NCBI GenBank assembly: GCA_021802825.1
Contig: JAJZRG010000010.1
Span: forward strand, 24,072-88,071
Source of the DNA: Chloroflexota bacterium
Lineage (GTDB): Bacteria; Chloroflexota; Limnocylindria; Limnocylindrales; CSP1-4
Reading direction: 5' to 3'
DNA: 64,000 nt
Shown here: positions 24,922-33,712 of the stretch, in pieces
How the letters are laid out: every line of letters begins with the position of its first letter
Numbering within the stretch: position 1 is the stretch's first letter
The notes under the pieces: generated by a model
What the model saw: only the letters and a program-made list of their open reading frames with translations
The model's database searches: none
What the model was told of the DNA's origin: nothing
Translations under genes and position numbers: made by a program

Positions 24922-26313
24922 GTGAGTGACGCCAGCCCCAGCCGACCCCGGCCGCCGAGCGTCGAGCGGGTGCTCGGTCCCGTGCGGGCGAGCCTGCCCG
25001 GTGCCGACCCGTCCGCGCTCGCCGCCCTGGTTCGTGCGGTCGTCGACGGGGAGCGCGAGCGGCTGGCGTGCGGAGGACAGGCGCGGGCCGCGGAGGAGCT
25101 GGCTGCCGAGACGGTCGGGCGGGTGCGTGCCTTCACGGACCCGGTCGCCGAGGGCGGCCCGGTGCCGCCGCGGGTGATCAACGCGACGGGGGTGGTCCTC
25201 CACACGAACCTCGGGCGAGCCCCCTGGCCGGCCGCCGCGATCGAGGCCGCGAGCGTGGCGGCCGCAGGCTACGGGTACCTCGAACTCGAAGAGGTGACCG
25301 GTCGACGGGGTGCCCGCTTCCGGGCGGCCGAGGAGCACCTCGTCGCGCTCACGGGCGCGGAGGCGGCGCTCGTGGTCACGAACGCTGCCGCCGCGCTCCT
25401 GCTGGCGGTGGGCCTCGCGGGCCGGCGCGGTGCGGTGGTGGTCTCGCGGGGCGAGCTCGTCGAGATCGGCGGCGGGGTGCGCATCCCGGAGGTCGTCGCC
25501 CGGGCCGGCGCCCGACTGGTCGAGGTGGGGACGACGAACCGGACCCGGGCGGCCGACTTCGAGGCGCCGCTAGCCGAAGGGCGGGCGCGCCTGGTCCTGC
25601 GCGTTCACCCGTCGAACTTCGCGCTGACCGGTTTCGCCGAGTCCGCGGACCTCGTCGAGGTGGCGGGGATCGCCCACCGCCACGGCGCGCTCGTCGTGGA
25701 TGACCTCGGGTCGGGCGCGCTGCTCGACACCGCCGCGTTCGGCCTCGCCCACGAGCCGACGCCGTCCGAGCGCCTGGCCGCGGGCGCCGACGTCGTGGTG
25801 TTCAGCGGCGACAAGCTGGTCGGCGGGCCGCAGGCTGGCCTCATCGTCGGGCGGGCGGAGCTGATCGCCCGGCTGCGGCGCGATCCGCTGGCGCGGGCGA
25901 TGCGCCCGGACAAGGCGATCCTCGCCGGCGTGGCCGCCACGCTGGGCCTGTACCGCGCGGGACGCGCCGCGACGGACGTGCCCGTGTGGCGAGCAATCGC
26001 ACGGACCTCGGACGAGCTGCGTGCCCGGGCGGCCTTGGTCGCGGAGGCCGTCGGTCAGCGCGCCGAGGTTGTCGCGCTCGACAGCGCGGTCGGGGGCGGG
26101 TCGCTGCCCGGTCAGGTGCTCGCATCGGCGGGCCTCGCGCTCCGGCTCGCCTGGCCGCACCGGGTAGCGGCAGCGCTTCGACGCGGTCCGGACCGCGTCC
26201 TGGCGCGGATCGAGGGCGATGCGCTGGTGTGCGACCTTCGGACCGTGGAGCCGGAGGACGACGCGGCGTTGGCCCGACGGCTGGCGGGTGTGGCGTTGGC
26301 CGCGCCGCGATGA
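24922..26313 (+). CDS. selA: L-seryl-tRNA(Sec) selenium transferase
   Basis: 463 residues, the usual SelA length. PLP enzyme that converts Ser-tRNA-Sec to Sec-tRNA-Sec with selenophosphate. Family blocks: RVINATGVVLHTNLGRAPW (84-102), GYGYLELEEVTGRRG, SRGELVEIGGGVRIPEV, VGTTNRT, and the PLP lysine K298 in FSGDKLVGGPQAG. The GTG at 24922 is preceded by GATGAT 6 bases away, a TANNNT-like box. The stop lies 16 bases before selB. With selB and mobA it forms one operon, 9.7 kb from selC-selD. Confidence 0.96.
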   Translation: MSDASPSRPRPPSVERVLGPVRASLPGADPSALAALVRAVVDGERERLACGGQARAAEELAAETVGRVRAFTDPVAEGGPVPPRVINATGVVLHTNLGRAPWPAAAIEAASVAAAGYGYLELEEVTGRRGARFRAAEEHLVALTGAEAALVVTNAAAALLLAVGLAGRRGAVVVSRGELVEIGGGVRIPEVVARAGARLVEVGTTNRTRAADFEAPLAEGRARLVLRVHPSNFALTGFAESADLVEVAGIAHRHGALVVDDLGSGALLDTAAFGLAHEPTPSERLAAGADVVVFSGDKLVGGPQAGLIVGRAELIARLRRDPLARAMRPDKAILAGVAATLGLYRAGRAATDVPVWRAIARTSDELRARAALVAEAVGQRAEVVALDSAVGGGSLPGQVLASAGLALRLAWPHRVAAALRRGPDRVLARIEGDALVCDLRTVEPEDDAALARRLAGVALAAPR

Positions 26314-26329
26314 GGCCGGCACGGCTCCG

Positions 26330-28234
26330 ATGAGCGTCGTCGTCGGCACCGCCGGCCATATCGACCACGGCAAGACCATGCTGTTGCGCGCGCTCACGGG
26401 CATGGACGCTGACCGGCTGCCCGAGGAGCGGCGGCGGGGCATGACCATCGACGTCGGGTACGCGCACCTCGCTCTCCCCGGCGGCGCCACGCTGGACTTC
26501 GTGGACGTCCCGGGCCACGACCGGCTAGTGGGCAACATGCTGGTGGGCGCGGGCGAGATCGACGCGGCGCTGCTGGTGGTGGCCGCCGACGACGGGCCCT
26601 CGCCGCAGACAATCGAGCACCTCGAGCTGCTGGACGCGCTCGCGATCCGCGACGGGCTGGTGGCGGTGACGAAGGCCGACGTGGCGGGCGGCGCCCGCAC
26701 CGCGGAGGTGGCCGATGAGGTGGCGTCGCTGGTCTCGCGGACGACCCTGGCGGCGGCGCCGGTCCACGTGGTGGCCTCGACGACAGGGCAGGGGATCGAC
26801 GGGCTGCGGGCGGCGCTGGCGGCGATGGCGGATCGGGTGGCCGTGCGGCTGGCGTGGGAGCGCGGTTCCTCCGGCGGCCCGCGGCTGGCGATTGACCGTG
26901 CCTTCCGGGTCCGCGGACGGGGCGTCGTGGTCACGGGGAGCCTGCGGGGCGGCCGGGTCGCGACGGGAGAGGTGCTGAGCCTGGTCCCCGGCGACCGGGA
27001 GGTCCGGGTGCGCGAGGTGCAGGCGCGAGGCGCGCGAGTCGAGGCGTCCGACGGCGGCCGCACGGCGCTGCTCCTGGCCGGGGTGGAGCTGGACGACGTG
27101 GCGCGAGGAGCCGTCCTGACCGCCGATACCGGGGTCGTCGCCTCCTCGCGGGTCATGGCCGCGATGCGACCGGCCGCGGGCCTTGCGCTGCCGGGGAGGG
27201 CGCGTCGCGCCGAACCCATCGTCCCCGCTGACCGCGAGCGCCTCCGCCTCCACCTCGGCACCGCGCAGGTTGGAGCGCTGGTGGTACGCGGCCCCCGCGA
27301 GGCGATCGAGCTGCCTGATGGCTCGACCCTCGCGATCCTGAGGCTTGACGCGCCGCTTGCCGTCGCCTCGGGCGACCGGTTCGCGCTCCGGCGGCCGTCG
27401 CCCGGCTCCACGGCGGGTGGCGGCGTAATCCTCGATCCGCTGCCGCCGCGGGGCATCTCTCGCCGTCGCCTCACGCCCGGTCGCGCCGCCGCCCTCGCGG
27501 CCGACCCGCGCAGCCGGGCCGCCCGCCTCGACCTCCACGGCAGCCTCTCGGGAACGACCGGGCCCGAGCTCGCCCACGACGTGGCAGCGGCGCTGGACGC
27601 CACCGCCCTGCGACTCATCGCAGAGCACCACGCAGTACACCCCGAGTCGCCGGGCCTGCCGCTCCCCGCGCTGCGGCAGGAGCTTGCGCTCGCCGCCCGT
27701 CGCCTCGTGACCCTGGACCGGGCCGCCGCCGAAAACGTGGCACGGGATCGCGTCGCGCGGCTCATCGCCGCAGGGGGCATCGCGAGGGACGGCGAGCTCC
27801 TCCGCGACCCGGCGCGCACGGCCGGTCTGCCGCCCCAGGTCCTGGCCGCGATGGATCGCCTCGAAGCCGCCCTGGACGCTCCCGCACCGCCGCCGCTGGC
27901 CGAGGCCGCCCGGTCCGTCGGCTGCCCGCCCGACGGTATCCGCGCGCTCGAGGCGGCGAACCGCATCGTGCGGCTCGAGGACGACCTCGCCTGGGCCGCG
28001 TCGACGTATCGCGAGTTGAGCCGCGAGGCTCTCTCGCTGGCCAGCCGCGGGCCGCTCTCGCCCGCCGGCTTCCGCGACGCCACCGGAACGAGCCGCAAGT
28101 ACGTCATGGCGATCCTCGAGGATCTCGACCGCCGCGGCCTGCTCCGTCGCACCGACGCGGGCCACGTCCTGGGACCCAGGACACTTGCCCGCCTGGCTGA
28201 GCGGGCGGCAAGGCAGCAGGGCCACGGCGCGTGA
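26330..28234 (+). CDS. selB: Selenocysteine-specific elongation factor
   Basis: 634 residues. GTPase that brings Sec-tRNA-Sec to UGA codons marked by a SECIS hairpin. G1 is GHIDHGKT (9-16), then DVPGHDRLVGNM and TKAD. EF-Tu-like beta-barrels follow. The C-terminal winged-helix repeats bind the mRNA hairpin; the last one shows GTSRKYVMAILEDLDRRGLL. Length is close to E. coli SelB. It would recognise the GGTCT-loop hairpin in the formate dehydrogenase gene of this window. Confidence 0.96.
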   Translation: MSVVVGTAGHIDHGKTMLLRALTGMDADRLPEERRRGMTIDVGYAHLALPGGATLDFVDVPGHDRLVGNMLVGAGEIDAALLVVAADDGPSPQTIEHLELLDALAIRDGLVAVTKADVAGGARTAEVADEVASLVSRTTLAAAPVHVVASTTGQGIDGLRAALAAMADRVAVRLAWERGSSGGPRLAIDRAFRVRGRGVVVTGSLRGGRVATGEVLSLVPGDREVRVREVQARGARVEASDGGRTALLLAGVELDDVARGAVLTADTGVVASSRVMAAMRPAAGLALPGRARRAEPIVPADRERLRLHLGTAQVGALVVRGPREAIELPDGSTLAILRLDAPLAVASGDRFALRRPSPGSTAGGGVILDPLPPRGISRRRLTPGRAAALAADPRSRAARLDLHGSLSGTTGPELAHDVAAALDATALRLIAEHHAVHPESPGLPLPALRQELALAARRLVTLDRAAAENVARDRVARLIAAGGIARDGELLRDPARTAGLPPQVLAAMDRLEAALDAPAPPPLAEAARSVGCPPDGIRALEAANRIVRLEDDLAWAASTYRELSREALSLASRGPLSPAGFRDATGTSRKYVMAILEDLDRRGLLRRTDAGHVLGPRTLARLAERAARQQGHGA

Positions 28235-28851
28235 CGGGACGGGAGGGCAGCGCGGCGATCGTTCTGGCGGGCGGCGCCTCGTCGCGCTTCGGCACGGACA
28301 AGATGGCAGCACTCCTGGACGGCCGGCCCCTGCTCCACCACGCGCTCGCCGCCGCCGGCGAGATCGCCGACACGGTCGTCGTCGTCCTCGCGCCGGGCGG
28401 CGACCCGGGCGAGCTCCCGTCAACCCCCTCGCGCCTCCTCGTCGCCTACGACCCCGAGACGCACCAAGGTCCGCTCGCCGGCCTCGCCGCAGGCCTGACC
28501 GCGCTGGTCCGGACCGCGCCAGAGATCGACCTCGCCATCGTCTTCGGTGGCGACATGCCATGGGTGGTCCCGGCCGTCCTCACCATGCTCCTCGCCGCCC
28601 TCGACGCCAGCCCCACGATCGGCGCGGCGACCCTCGAGGCTGAGCCGACCGCGATCCTGCCGCTGGCGGTTCGCCCATCGATGGCCGCCCCGGCCGCGGC
28701 CGCCCTCCTCGCCGACGGCCGTCGGGCGCTTCGAGGCGTGCTCCTGAGGGTCCCAGCGGCCGTGGTGTCGGCCGAGGCCTGGACCGCGCTCGATCCCCGT
28801 CGCCTGACGCTCCGCGACGTGGACCTCCCGGGTGACCTCCGGCCACGTTGA
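28231..28851 (+). CDS. mobA: MobA-like molybdenum cofactor guanylyltransferase
   Basis: 206 residues, starting at a GTG overlapping the selB stop. The nucleotidyltransferase motif LAGGASSRFGTDK and GGDMPWV match MobA, which adds GMP to molybdopterin to give the MGD form. Formate dehydrogenases need bis-MGD, so its place in the selAB operon links it to the selenoprotein at 9150-11066. A CTP-using relative (MocA) is less likely given that context. Confidence 0.88.
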   Translation: MTGREGSAAIVLAGGASSRFGTDKMAALLDGRPLLHHALAAAGEIADTVVVVLAPGGDPGELPSTPSRLLVAYDPETHQGPLAGLAAGLTALVRTAPEIDLAIVFGGDMPWVVPAVLTMLLAALDASPTIGAATLEAEPTAILPLAVRPSMAAPAAAALLADGRRALRGVLLRVPAAVVSAEAWTALDPRRLTLRDVDLPGDLRPR

Positions 28852-28858
28852 CGGTTGC

Positions 28859-28887
28859 TCTCATAGACCTATGATGGTGCTATGAGA
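28859..28887 (+). promoter_or_regulatory. Antitoxin operator and leaderless promoter
   Basis: TCTCATAG (28859-28866) and CTATGAGA (28880-28887) are perfect 8-bp inverted arms spanning the start codon. TATGAT (28870-28875) sits between them, 6 bases before ATG 28882. Binding here would block the promoter, as expected for toxin-antitoxin autoregulation. Confidence 0.6.
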
Positions 28888-29160
28888 ACCATCAGCGCCC
28901 TCGAGGTCCGCGCAAAGTTCGGCCAAGTGCTCGACGAGGCGGCCGCGGGCCAGCGGTTCGTCGTGGAGCGCAGTGGTACCCCCGTTGCGGCGATCGTGCC
29001 GCTGGCAGACCTCGCCGCCGTGGATCCGGAGAAGATGAGGGCGCGCCGCGTTGCGGCCCTGGATGAGCTGCGTCGCATGGGCGCCGTCTTCCGCGAGCGG
29101 TACGGTCCCATCGACGCTGCGGCGGCCGTCCGGGCTGAGCGAGACGGAGCGCATCGGTGA
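28882..29160 (+). CDS. Phd/YefM-type antitoxin
   Basis: 92 residues. The N-terminal Phd-fold reads ISALEVRAKFGQVLDEAAAGQRFVVERSGTPVAAIVPL (several sub-blocks), and the C-terminal helical tail would wrap the toxin. Binds DNA to repress its own operon; the palindrome over its start is the likely site. Its stop overlaps the toxin start (GTGA). Confidence 0.9.
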   Translation: MRTISALEVRAKFGQVLDEAAAGQRFVVERSGTPVAAIVPLADLAAVDPEKMRARRVAALDELRRMGAVFRERYGPIDAAAAVRAERDGAHR

Positions 29161-29585
29161 GCTTCGTGGCGATACCGCCCACGGTCGTCGTGGACGCCTC
29201 GATCAGTGTCGGCGTTGCGGTCAGTGAGCCGCCGGCCATGGACGCGCTGGGGGACCTGCAGGACCGCGCGGCGATCTTGCTCGCGCCGCCCCTGATCTGG
29301 ATCGAGACCGCCAACGCGCTGGTTCGCGGACACAGATTCAGCGTGCCGGACGCGACCTTCGTCCTCCGCGCAATGGAGCGCCTCGGTCTCGAGGCTGCGG
29401 ATCGCGGGCTGGACGGCCTGGTCCAGTCGATGTCGCTCGCGAGCAAGCACGGGTTGTCGGTGTACGACGCCGCATATCTCTGGCTCGCACTCGATCTCGA
29501 CGCCGAGCTCGCCACGCTCGACCGTGACCTGGCGCGCGCCGCCGCGGCCGAGGGCGTGGCCCTTGCGATCCAACTGGAGCCCTGA
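29157..29585 (+). CDS. vapC: PIN-domain ribonuclease toxin (VapC-like)
   Basis: 142 residues. Acidic catalytic residues of the PIN fold are visible: Asp in VVVDASIS, Glu in IWIETANAL, Asp in VYDAAYLWLAL and Asp in LATLDRDLA. Would cleave RNA unless bound by the preceding antitoxin. Starts at a GTG overlapping the antitoxin stop. Confidence 0.92.
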   Translation: MSFVAIPPTVVVDASISVGVAVSEPPAMDALGDLQDRAAILLAPPLIWIETANALVRGHRFSVPDATFVLRAMERLGLEAADRGLDGLVQSMSLASKHGLSVYDAAYLWLALDLDAELATLDRDLARAAAAEGVALAIQLEP

Positions 29586-29902
29586 GCGGGCAGTTCGCGC
29601 CGCATCTGCGTCTGCAGGGGCGGACGCCGGGGCTTCGCCCGATGGCTTGCGGCCGCCTCGGTCGCCCTGGTGGTCGCCGTCCTGGCCGGCGTCACATCCA
29701 TCGTCGCGGGGCCGACGCCTTCGCCCTCGACCGGCGCGATCGGACCCTCGGCATCGCCGACCCAGCCGCACAGCCAGCCGATGCCCGATCCGAAGCCCTC
29801 CGTCGCCGCGGCGCCCTCCTCGAGCCCGGCGACCCTGACCGCGGTGGAGAGTTGGCAGCTGCGCGTCGCCGGCACGCGCGCGGGCGCGCCAGGCCGCCGG
29901 AG
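29586..29902 (+). pseudogene. Possible 5' remnant of an exported-protein gene
   Basis: A plus-strand frame through this gap encodes a plausible signal/TM segment (FARWLAAASVALVVAVLAG) followed by a Pro/Ser-rich linker and a short stretch LTAVESWQLRVAG. It then runs antisense into the amidohydrolase 3' end with no family match and has no clear start. It reads as the surviving beginning of a lost lipoprotein or membrane-anchored gene; chance is possible. Confidence 0.3.
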
Positions 29903-31561
29903 TCAGTCCAGGCCGGGCGCCTCGTACACGGCTTGGCCCTCGACGAACGTCGCGAGCACCCGCGCCTCGCCGATCTCGCCCGCACCGCGGTCGAACAGGT
30001 CGCGGTCGAGGATCGCGAAGTCGGCCAGGCGGCCCTCGCCCAGCCAGCCCGCCTCGTCGAGGTGCTGCGCGTGGGCGGACCCCGCCGTGAACGCACGGAG
30101 CGCCGAGGTGAGCGTGATCCGCTCCTCAGGCAGGAACGGCGGCTTGACGCCCCGCGACTCGTCGGACACGCGGTTAACGGCCACCTCCATCTCGGCCAGC
30201 GGGTCCGGCGTCGACACGCTCCAGTCAGAGCCCATCACGAGCGTCGCACCGTTCGCGAGCAGCGAGCGGAACGGGTACTGCCGCGCGGACACCACGGGAC
30301 CGAGGATCGGCAGCGTGAGCTCGGTCATCTGGTCCTCCTCGACCGCCCAGTACGGCTGCGCGTTGGCCAGCGCACCGAGGCGGCGGAAGCGCGGCAGGTC
30401 GTCGGAGTGGACGACCTGGAGGTGGGCGAGGTGGGGCCGCGTGTCGGTCCAGCCGTTCGTCGCGCGCGCCGCCTCGACCGCATCGAGCGCCTGGCGGACG
30501 GCCCGGTCGCCCAGTGCGTGGAAGTGCGGCTGGAACCCGAGCGCGTCGAGTTTGACGACGACCCGCTTGAGGAGCTCAGGATCGATGAAGTCGAGGCCGC
30601 GGTTGGCCGTGGCGTGGCCGTCGCGCGGGTCGAGGTACGGCTCGGTCATCGACGCCGTCCGGTTCTCGACGATGCCGTCGATCATGAGTTTGACGCTGGT
30701 CGCCTCGAACCGGCCGAGGCGGCCCTTCGCTCGTCGCTCCACGAGCTCCTCGATCTGCTCGATCCCGCGCTCACGCTCCCACCACAAAGCGCCGACGACG
30801 CGCGCTGTCAGCTCGCCGGACGCTGCCGTGGCCAGGTACGCCGTCTGCGTCTCGGGCGTGACCCACGCGTCCTGCCAGTTGGTGATGCCCAGCGAGTGCA
30901 GGTAGCGCTGGCTCTCGAGGAGCGCGCGGCGCAGGTCCTCAGGCGTGGGCGGTGGGATCAGCCGCTCGACGAGGTCCATCGCGCCCTCGTGGAGCGTGCC
31001 CAGCGGTGTGCCGTCGGGGTCGCGGACGATGCGGCCATGCTCGGGGTCGGGGGTGTCGCGCGTGATGCCGGCGAGCTCGAGCGCCCTGGAGTTCACCCAG
31101 GCGTCGTGGCCATCGCGGTTGGGCAGGAACACGGGGCGGTCGGCGACGAGAGCGTCGAGGTCCTCGCGGCGCGGGAGGCCTCCGGGGAAGTCGGCGAGGG
31201 ACCACCCGCCGCCGAGGACCCACGGGACGTCCGGGTGCGAGGCGACGTAGGCGCGCACGATGGCGAGGTACTCGGCCTTGCCCCGCGCGTCGTGGAGCTC
31301 GCACCGGATCTGCGCCAGCCCGCCCATCGGCGGGTGCACGTGCGAATCGCCGAAGCCGGGGGTGACGGTGCGGCCGCAGAGGTCGACGACGCGCGTGGTC
31401 GGGCCGGCGAGCGCCATCGACTGGGCATCGGTGCCCACGGCGGCGACGCGCCCGTCTCGGATCGCCAGTGCGCGGGCCCAGGTTCCCGCGGCATCGGCGG
31501 TGAAGATTCGGCCCCCGGTCAGGACGAGGTCGGCGTGGCCAGCTCGGTCGCCGTTCGGCAT
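29903..31561 (-). CDS. Amidohydrolase (YtcJ/exoenzyme-regulatory AepA-like)
   Basis: 552 residues. Metal-dependent hydrolase of the amidohydrolase superfamily. The N-terminal metal motif is PGFGDSHVHP. Later metal-binding residues: KLMIDGIVENRTASM, FHALGDRAVRQALDAVE, HLQVVHSDD, and the final Asp in VMGSDWSVSTPDP. The layout matches the YtcJ group, whose members act on varied amides and cyclic compounds; the substrate is unknown. The ATG at 31561 has a GAGG upstream at 13 bases; earlier in-frame sequence is not family-like. Confidence 0.88.
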   Translation of the reverse strand: MPNGDRAGHADLVLTGGRIFTADAAGTWARALAIRDGRVAAVGTDAQSMALAGPTTRVVDLCGRTVTPGFGDSHVHPPMGGLAQIRCELHDARGKAEYLAIVRAYVASHPDVPWVLGGGWSLADFPGGLPRREDLDALVADRPVFLPNRDGHDAWVNSRALELAGITRDTPDPEHGRIVRDPDGTPLGTLHEGAMDLVERLIPPPTPEDLRRALLESQRYLHSLGITNWQDAWVTPETQTAYLATAASGELTARVVGALWWERERGIEQIEELVERRAKGRLGRFEATSVKLMIDGIVENRTASMTEPYLDPRDGHATANRGLDFIDPELLKRVVVKLDALGFQPHFHALGDRAVRQALDAVEAARATNGWTDTRPHLAHLQVVHSDDLPRFRRLGALANAQPYWAVEEDQMTELTLPILGPVVSARQYPFRSLLANGATLVMGSDWSVSTPDPLAEMEVAVNRVSDESRGVKPPFLPEERITLTSALRAFTAGSAHAQHLDEAGWLGEGRLADFAILDRDLFDRGAGEIGEARVLATFVEGQAVYEAPGLD

Positions 31562-31655
31562 GGCGCGCAGGATGCCTCGGCCATGGCGCCGGCGCACGCC
31601 CCCGTTGCGCCCGGTGACGCGCGTGGGGCCCCCGCGGGTCACTCGGCCATGTCCA

Positions 31656-31683
31656 CCGTAACTCCCCCGGGGGGAGCTTACGG
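31656..31683. repeat. Inverted repeat, imperfect
   Basis: CCGTAACTCCCCC / GGGGGAGCTTACGG are near-complementary arms around the centre. Related in sequence to the stronger hairpin 40 bases to the right. Confidence 0.5.
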
Positions 31684-31724
31684 AGGGGCCGAAGTCGACC
31701 TCGTGCACGCGGAGTCGGCCAAAG

Positions 31725-31759
31725 CCCCCCGTATCTCCCCGGGGAGGAGATACGGGGGG
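31725..31759. repeat. Perfect 14-bp hairpin
   Basis: CCCCCCGTATCTCC (31725-31738) pairs with GGAGATACGGGGGG (31746-31759) around a 7-base loop. A further half-copy (GCAGATACGGGGG) follows at about 31786-31798. No T-run, and it lies between divergent 5' ends, so it is not an ordinary terminator. Confidence 0.75.
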
Positions 31760-31980
31760 AGTTTGCGGCCGAACCTCCTCTGGGAGCAGATACGGGGGTT
31801 TGGCGCGGGAGTCGACCGACAGCGCCCGGTGCCAGCGCCCGGGCCGCGGCGTGCAGCGCGCCCGACCTCTCCGCGTGCGAGCGCCCGGGCCGCGGCGTGC
31901 CAGCGCCAGACGGCGCCGCGCGCAGCGCGCCCGGGCCGCCGCGTCCATCGCGTCCCGGCCGCCGCTCGGCGCACCTGCCG

Positions 31981-31986
31981 TATCCT
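31981..31986 (+). promoter_or_regulatory. Candidate -10 box, leaderless
   Basis: TATCCT lies 7 bases before ATG 31994. Confidence 0.5.
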
Positions 31987-31993
31987 GCGGACC

Positions 31994-32716
31994 ATGCGTG
32001 GGCCCGTGGCGCTCGTCGGCGCCGGTGAGTTCCTGGACACGATGGCGGAGTTCGACCGCGGCCTGCTCGCTGCAACCGGCCGCAGGCGGCCGCGGGTCGT
32101 GATCCTGCCCACGGCCTCGGCCAATGACGGCGAGTCGGTGTTCCAGTCGTGGGCCGAGAAGGGCGTCGCGCACTTCTCGGCGCTCGGTGCCGAGGTGGAG
32201 CCGGTCCTGATCCGCAACACCGGCGAGGGCCGTGAACCGTCCGCGATCCAGGCCGTGGGCGAGGCCGACCTCGTCTACCTCTCAGGCGGCGACCCGCGAC
32301 ACCTGCTCAGGGTGCTCCAGGGCTCCTCATTGGGCGCCGCTCTGACCGCCGCCAATGCGCGGGGCGCGGTGATCGCGGGCTGTTCCGCCGGGGCCATGGC
32401 GATCGTCGGGCGCACGATGGACTATCGCGTCGTGCCCAAGCTGCACCTCTCGGTTCCCCTCCCGTTTCGCTGGCCCCACGCACTGGGCCTCGTGGACGGG
32501 ATTGCGGTGCTCCCGCACTACGACGCCCTTCCCGAGCCGCTCTGCGCGTGCTTGGCGCTGCTCGCGCCGCGCGGCGGGGTGGTGTTCGGCATCGACGAGC
32601 ACACGGCGGTCGTCGGGCGCAACGGCGCGTGGCAGGTGTTCGGCGCCGGCCGAGTGACGGTGTGGCGCGGCAGGCGGCGGGAGCGGTTCCGCCGTGGCGA
32701 GGCGTTCCGGGCCTGA
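31994..32716 (+). CDS. Peptidase S51 family protein (cyanophycinase/dipeptidase E-like)
   Basis: 240 residues. The nucleophile elbow IAGCSAGAMAI holds S131. YLSGGDPRHLL is the family block before it, and LPHYDALPE and GIDEHTAVV follow. Family members are serine peptidases that cut after Asp (dipeptidase E) or in cyanophycin; the substrate here is not known. No signal peptide. Leaderless promoter box upstream. Confidence 0.85.
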   Translation: MRGPVALVGAGEFLDTMAEFDRGLLAATGRRRPRVVILPTASANDGESVFQSWAEKGVAHFSALGAEVEPVLIRNTGEGREPSAIQAVGEADLVYLSGGDPRHLLRVLQGSSLGAALTAANARGAVIAGCSAGAMAIVGRTMDYRVVPKLHLSVPLPFRWPHALGLVDGIAVLPHYDALPEPLCACLALLAPRGGVVFGIDEHTAVVGRNGAWQVFGAGRVTVWRGRRRERFRRGEAFRA

Positions 32717-32838
32717 TGGCTCGGGGAGGAAGGGGAGGCGTGGACTAGGGACGGGGTCGCCTGTGCGGTTCCCGCCGCATTCGCCGTCCTCCCACGACGC
32801 CATGCCGTCCGGCACCGGCGCCCTGCCAGCGGCGGCGC

Positions 32839-33177
32839 TCAGTCCGGCTTGATCTGGCGGAAGCAGTCCGAGCAGTAGACGGGCTTGTCCATGCGCGGCC
32901 TGAACGGCACCTGGGCCTGGTTGCCACAACTGGTGCAGATGGCGACGAAGTATTCCCGGGCAGCCCGGTCCTCGGCACGCTCGTAACCGCGCGGCGCGCC
33001 GGAGGCGCGGTCGTCGCCCGAGCCATCCCGTGTGGAGCGGCGGTAGGCGCGGCAGGATGCGCAGCGCTTCGGATCCGAGGTGAAGCCCTTCTGGGCGTAG
33101 TACTCCTGGTCGGCGGCGGAATGGACGAACTCGACGCCGCAATCGACGCAGGTCATCGTCCGATCAACATAGGTCAC
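32839..33177 (-). CDS. Zinc-ribbon protein with four CxxC-type pairs
   Basis: 112 residues. Cysteine pairs: CVDCG, CASC, CTSCG and CSDC, arranged as two zinc ribbons, the first of the 'probable zinc-binding' type with YYAQKGFTSDPKRC. The middle is charged and probably disordered. The GTG at 33177 is supported by GGAGG 9 bases upstream; an ATG at 33156 is also in frame. Such small proteins are widespread in GC-rich bacteria and related groups; no function known. Confidence 0.85.
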   Translation of the reverse strand: MTYVDRTMTCVDCGVEFVHSAADQEYYAQKGFTSDPKRCASCRAYRRSTRDGSGDDRASGAPRGYERAEDRAAREYFVAICTSCGNQAQVPFRPRMDKPVYCSDCFRQIKPD

Positions 33178-33712
33178 GCGAGAGCTCCTCCCGGGCGCGG
33201 CGGGATGCTATGTGCGTCCGCCGAGGGAGGGAAACCCGAAGAAGCGGCATCCGGTGGGGAGTAAGCCGGACCGCATCCAACGGCTCCGAGCCGTCTCCCA
33301 AGACGGCGCACCGGTATTGGTTGTCAGCCCACCCTACACCGCCACCCCCGGGGGGCGCATTAAGGGTTTGTTGCAACAGCCGCCCGCCAACAGGACCGGT
33401 TGGACCCGGTTGGCGATGCCGCCCGCCGCCCGCTCGGTGGCGCGACGCCGGGTGGGCTCGCGACACCCGACCTGTCACAATGCCCCTGCAGATTCGGCGG
33501 TGCGACCGGGAGCAATGGGGGCGCCCGGTGCGCAGCCGGGTCTCGCTGGCGACGGTGACGATCCCCTCGGCTGCCGAACGCGACGCCCGTCGCGCGCGGT
33601 GGCAGTGGGCAGACGTGCGGCCGCCCGCGGGGCCCGCTTTCGGCCCGCCGCGCAGGTATGGCCCGGACAGCCGGCGTGGCGCCGGAAATGGAACAGGGAG
33701 GCGGGGAGGCGC
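33178..33712. other. Intergenic region, nothing recognised
   Basis: 535 bases between the divergent zinc-ribbon and nuclease genes. Open frames exist on both strands but none shows protein-like composition. Confidence 0.5.

Larger units (their letters stand above)
31562..31993. other. Divergent intergenic region with GC palindromes
   Basis: No gene seen between the amidohydrolase and S51 peptidase genes. It holds strong hairpins (31656-31759) and several imperfect copies of GCGCCCGGGCCGCGGCGTGC (about 31836-31945). Confidence 0.6.

Noticed and set aside
25570..28341. 923-codon minus-strand open frame
   Set aside because: Lies opposite selA, selB and mobA, which have unmistakable motifs; Arg/Ser/Ala-rich antisense translation.
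31725..31759. Rho-independent terminator
   Set aside because: The hairpin is strong but lies between two divergent 5' ends and has no T-run on either side.
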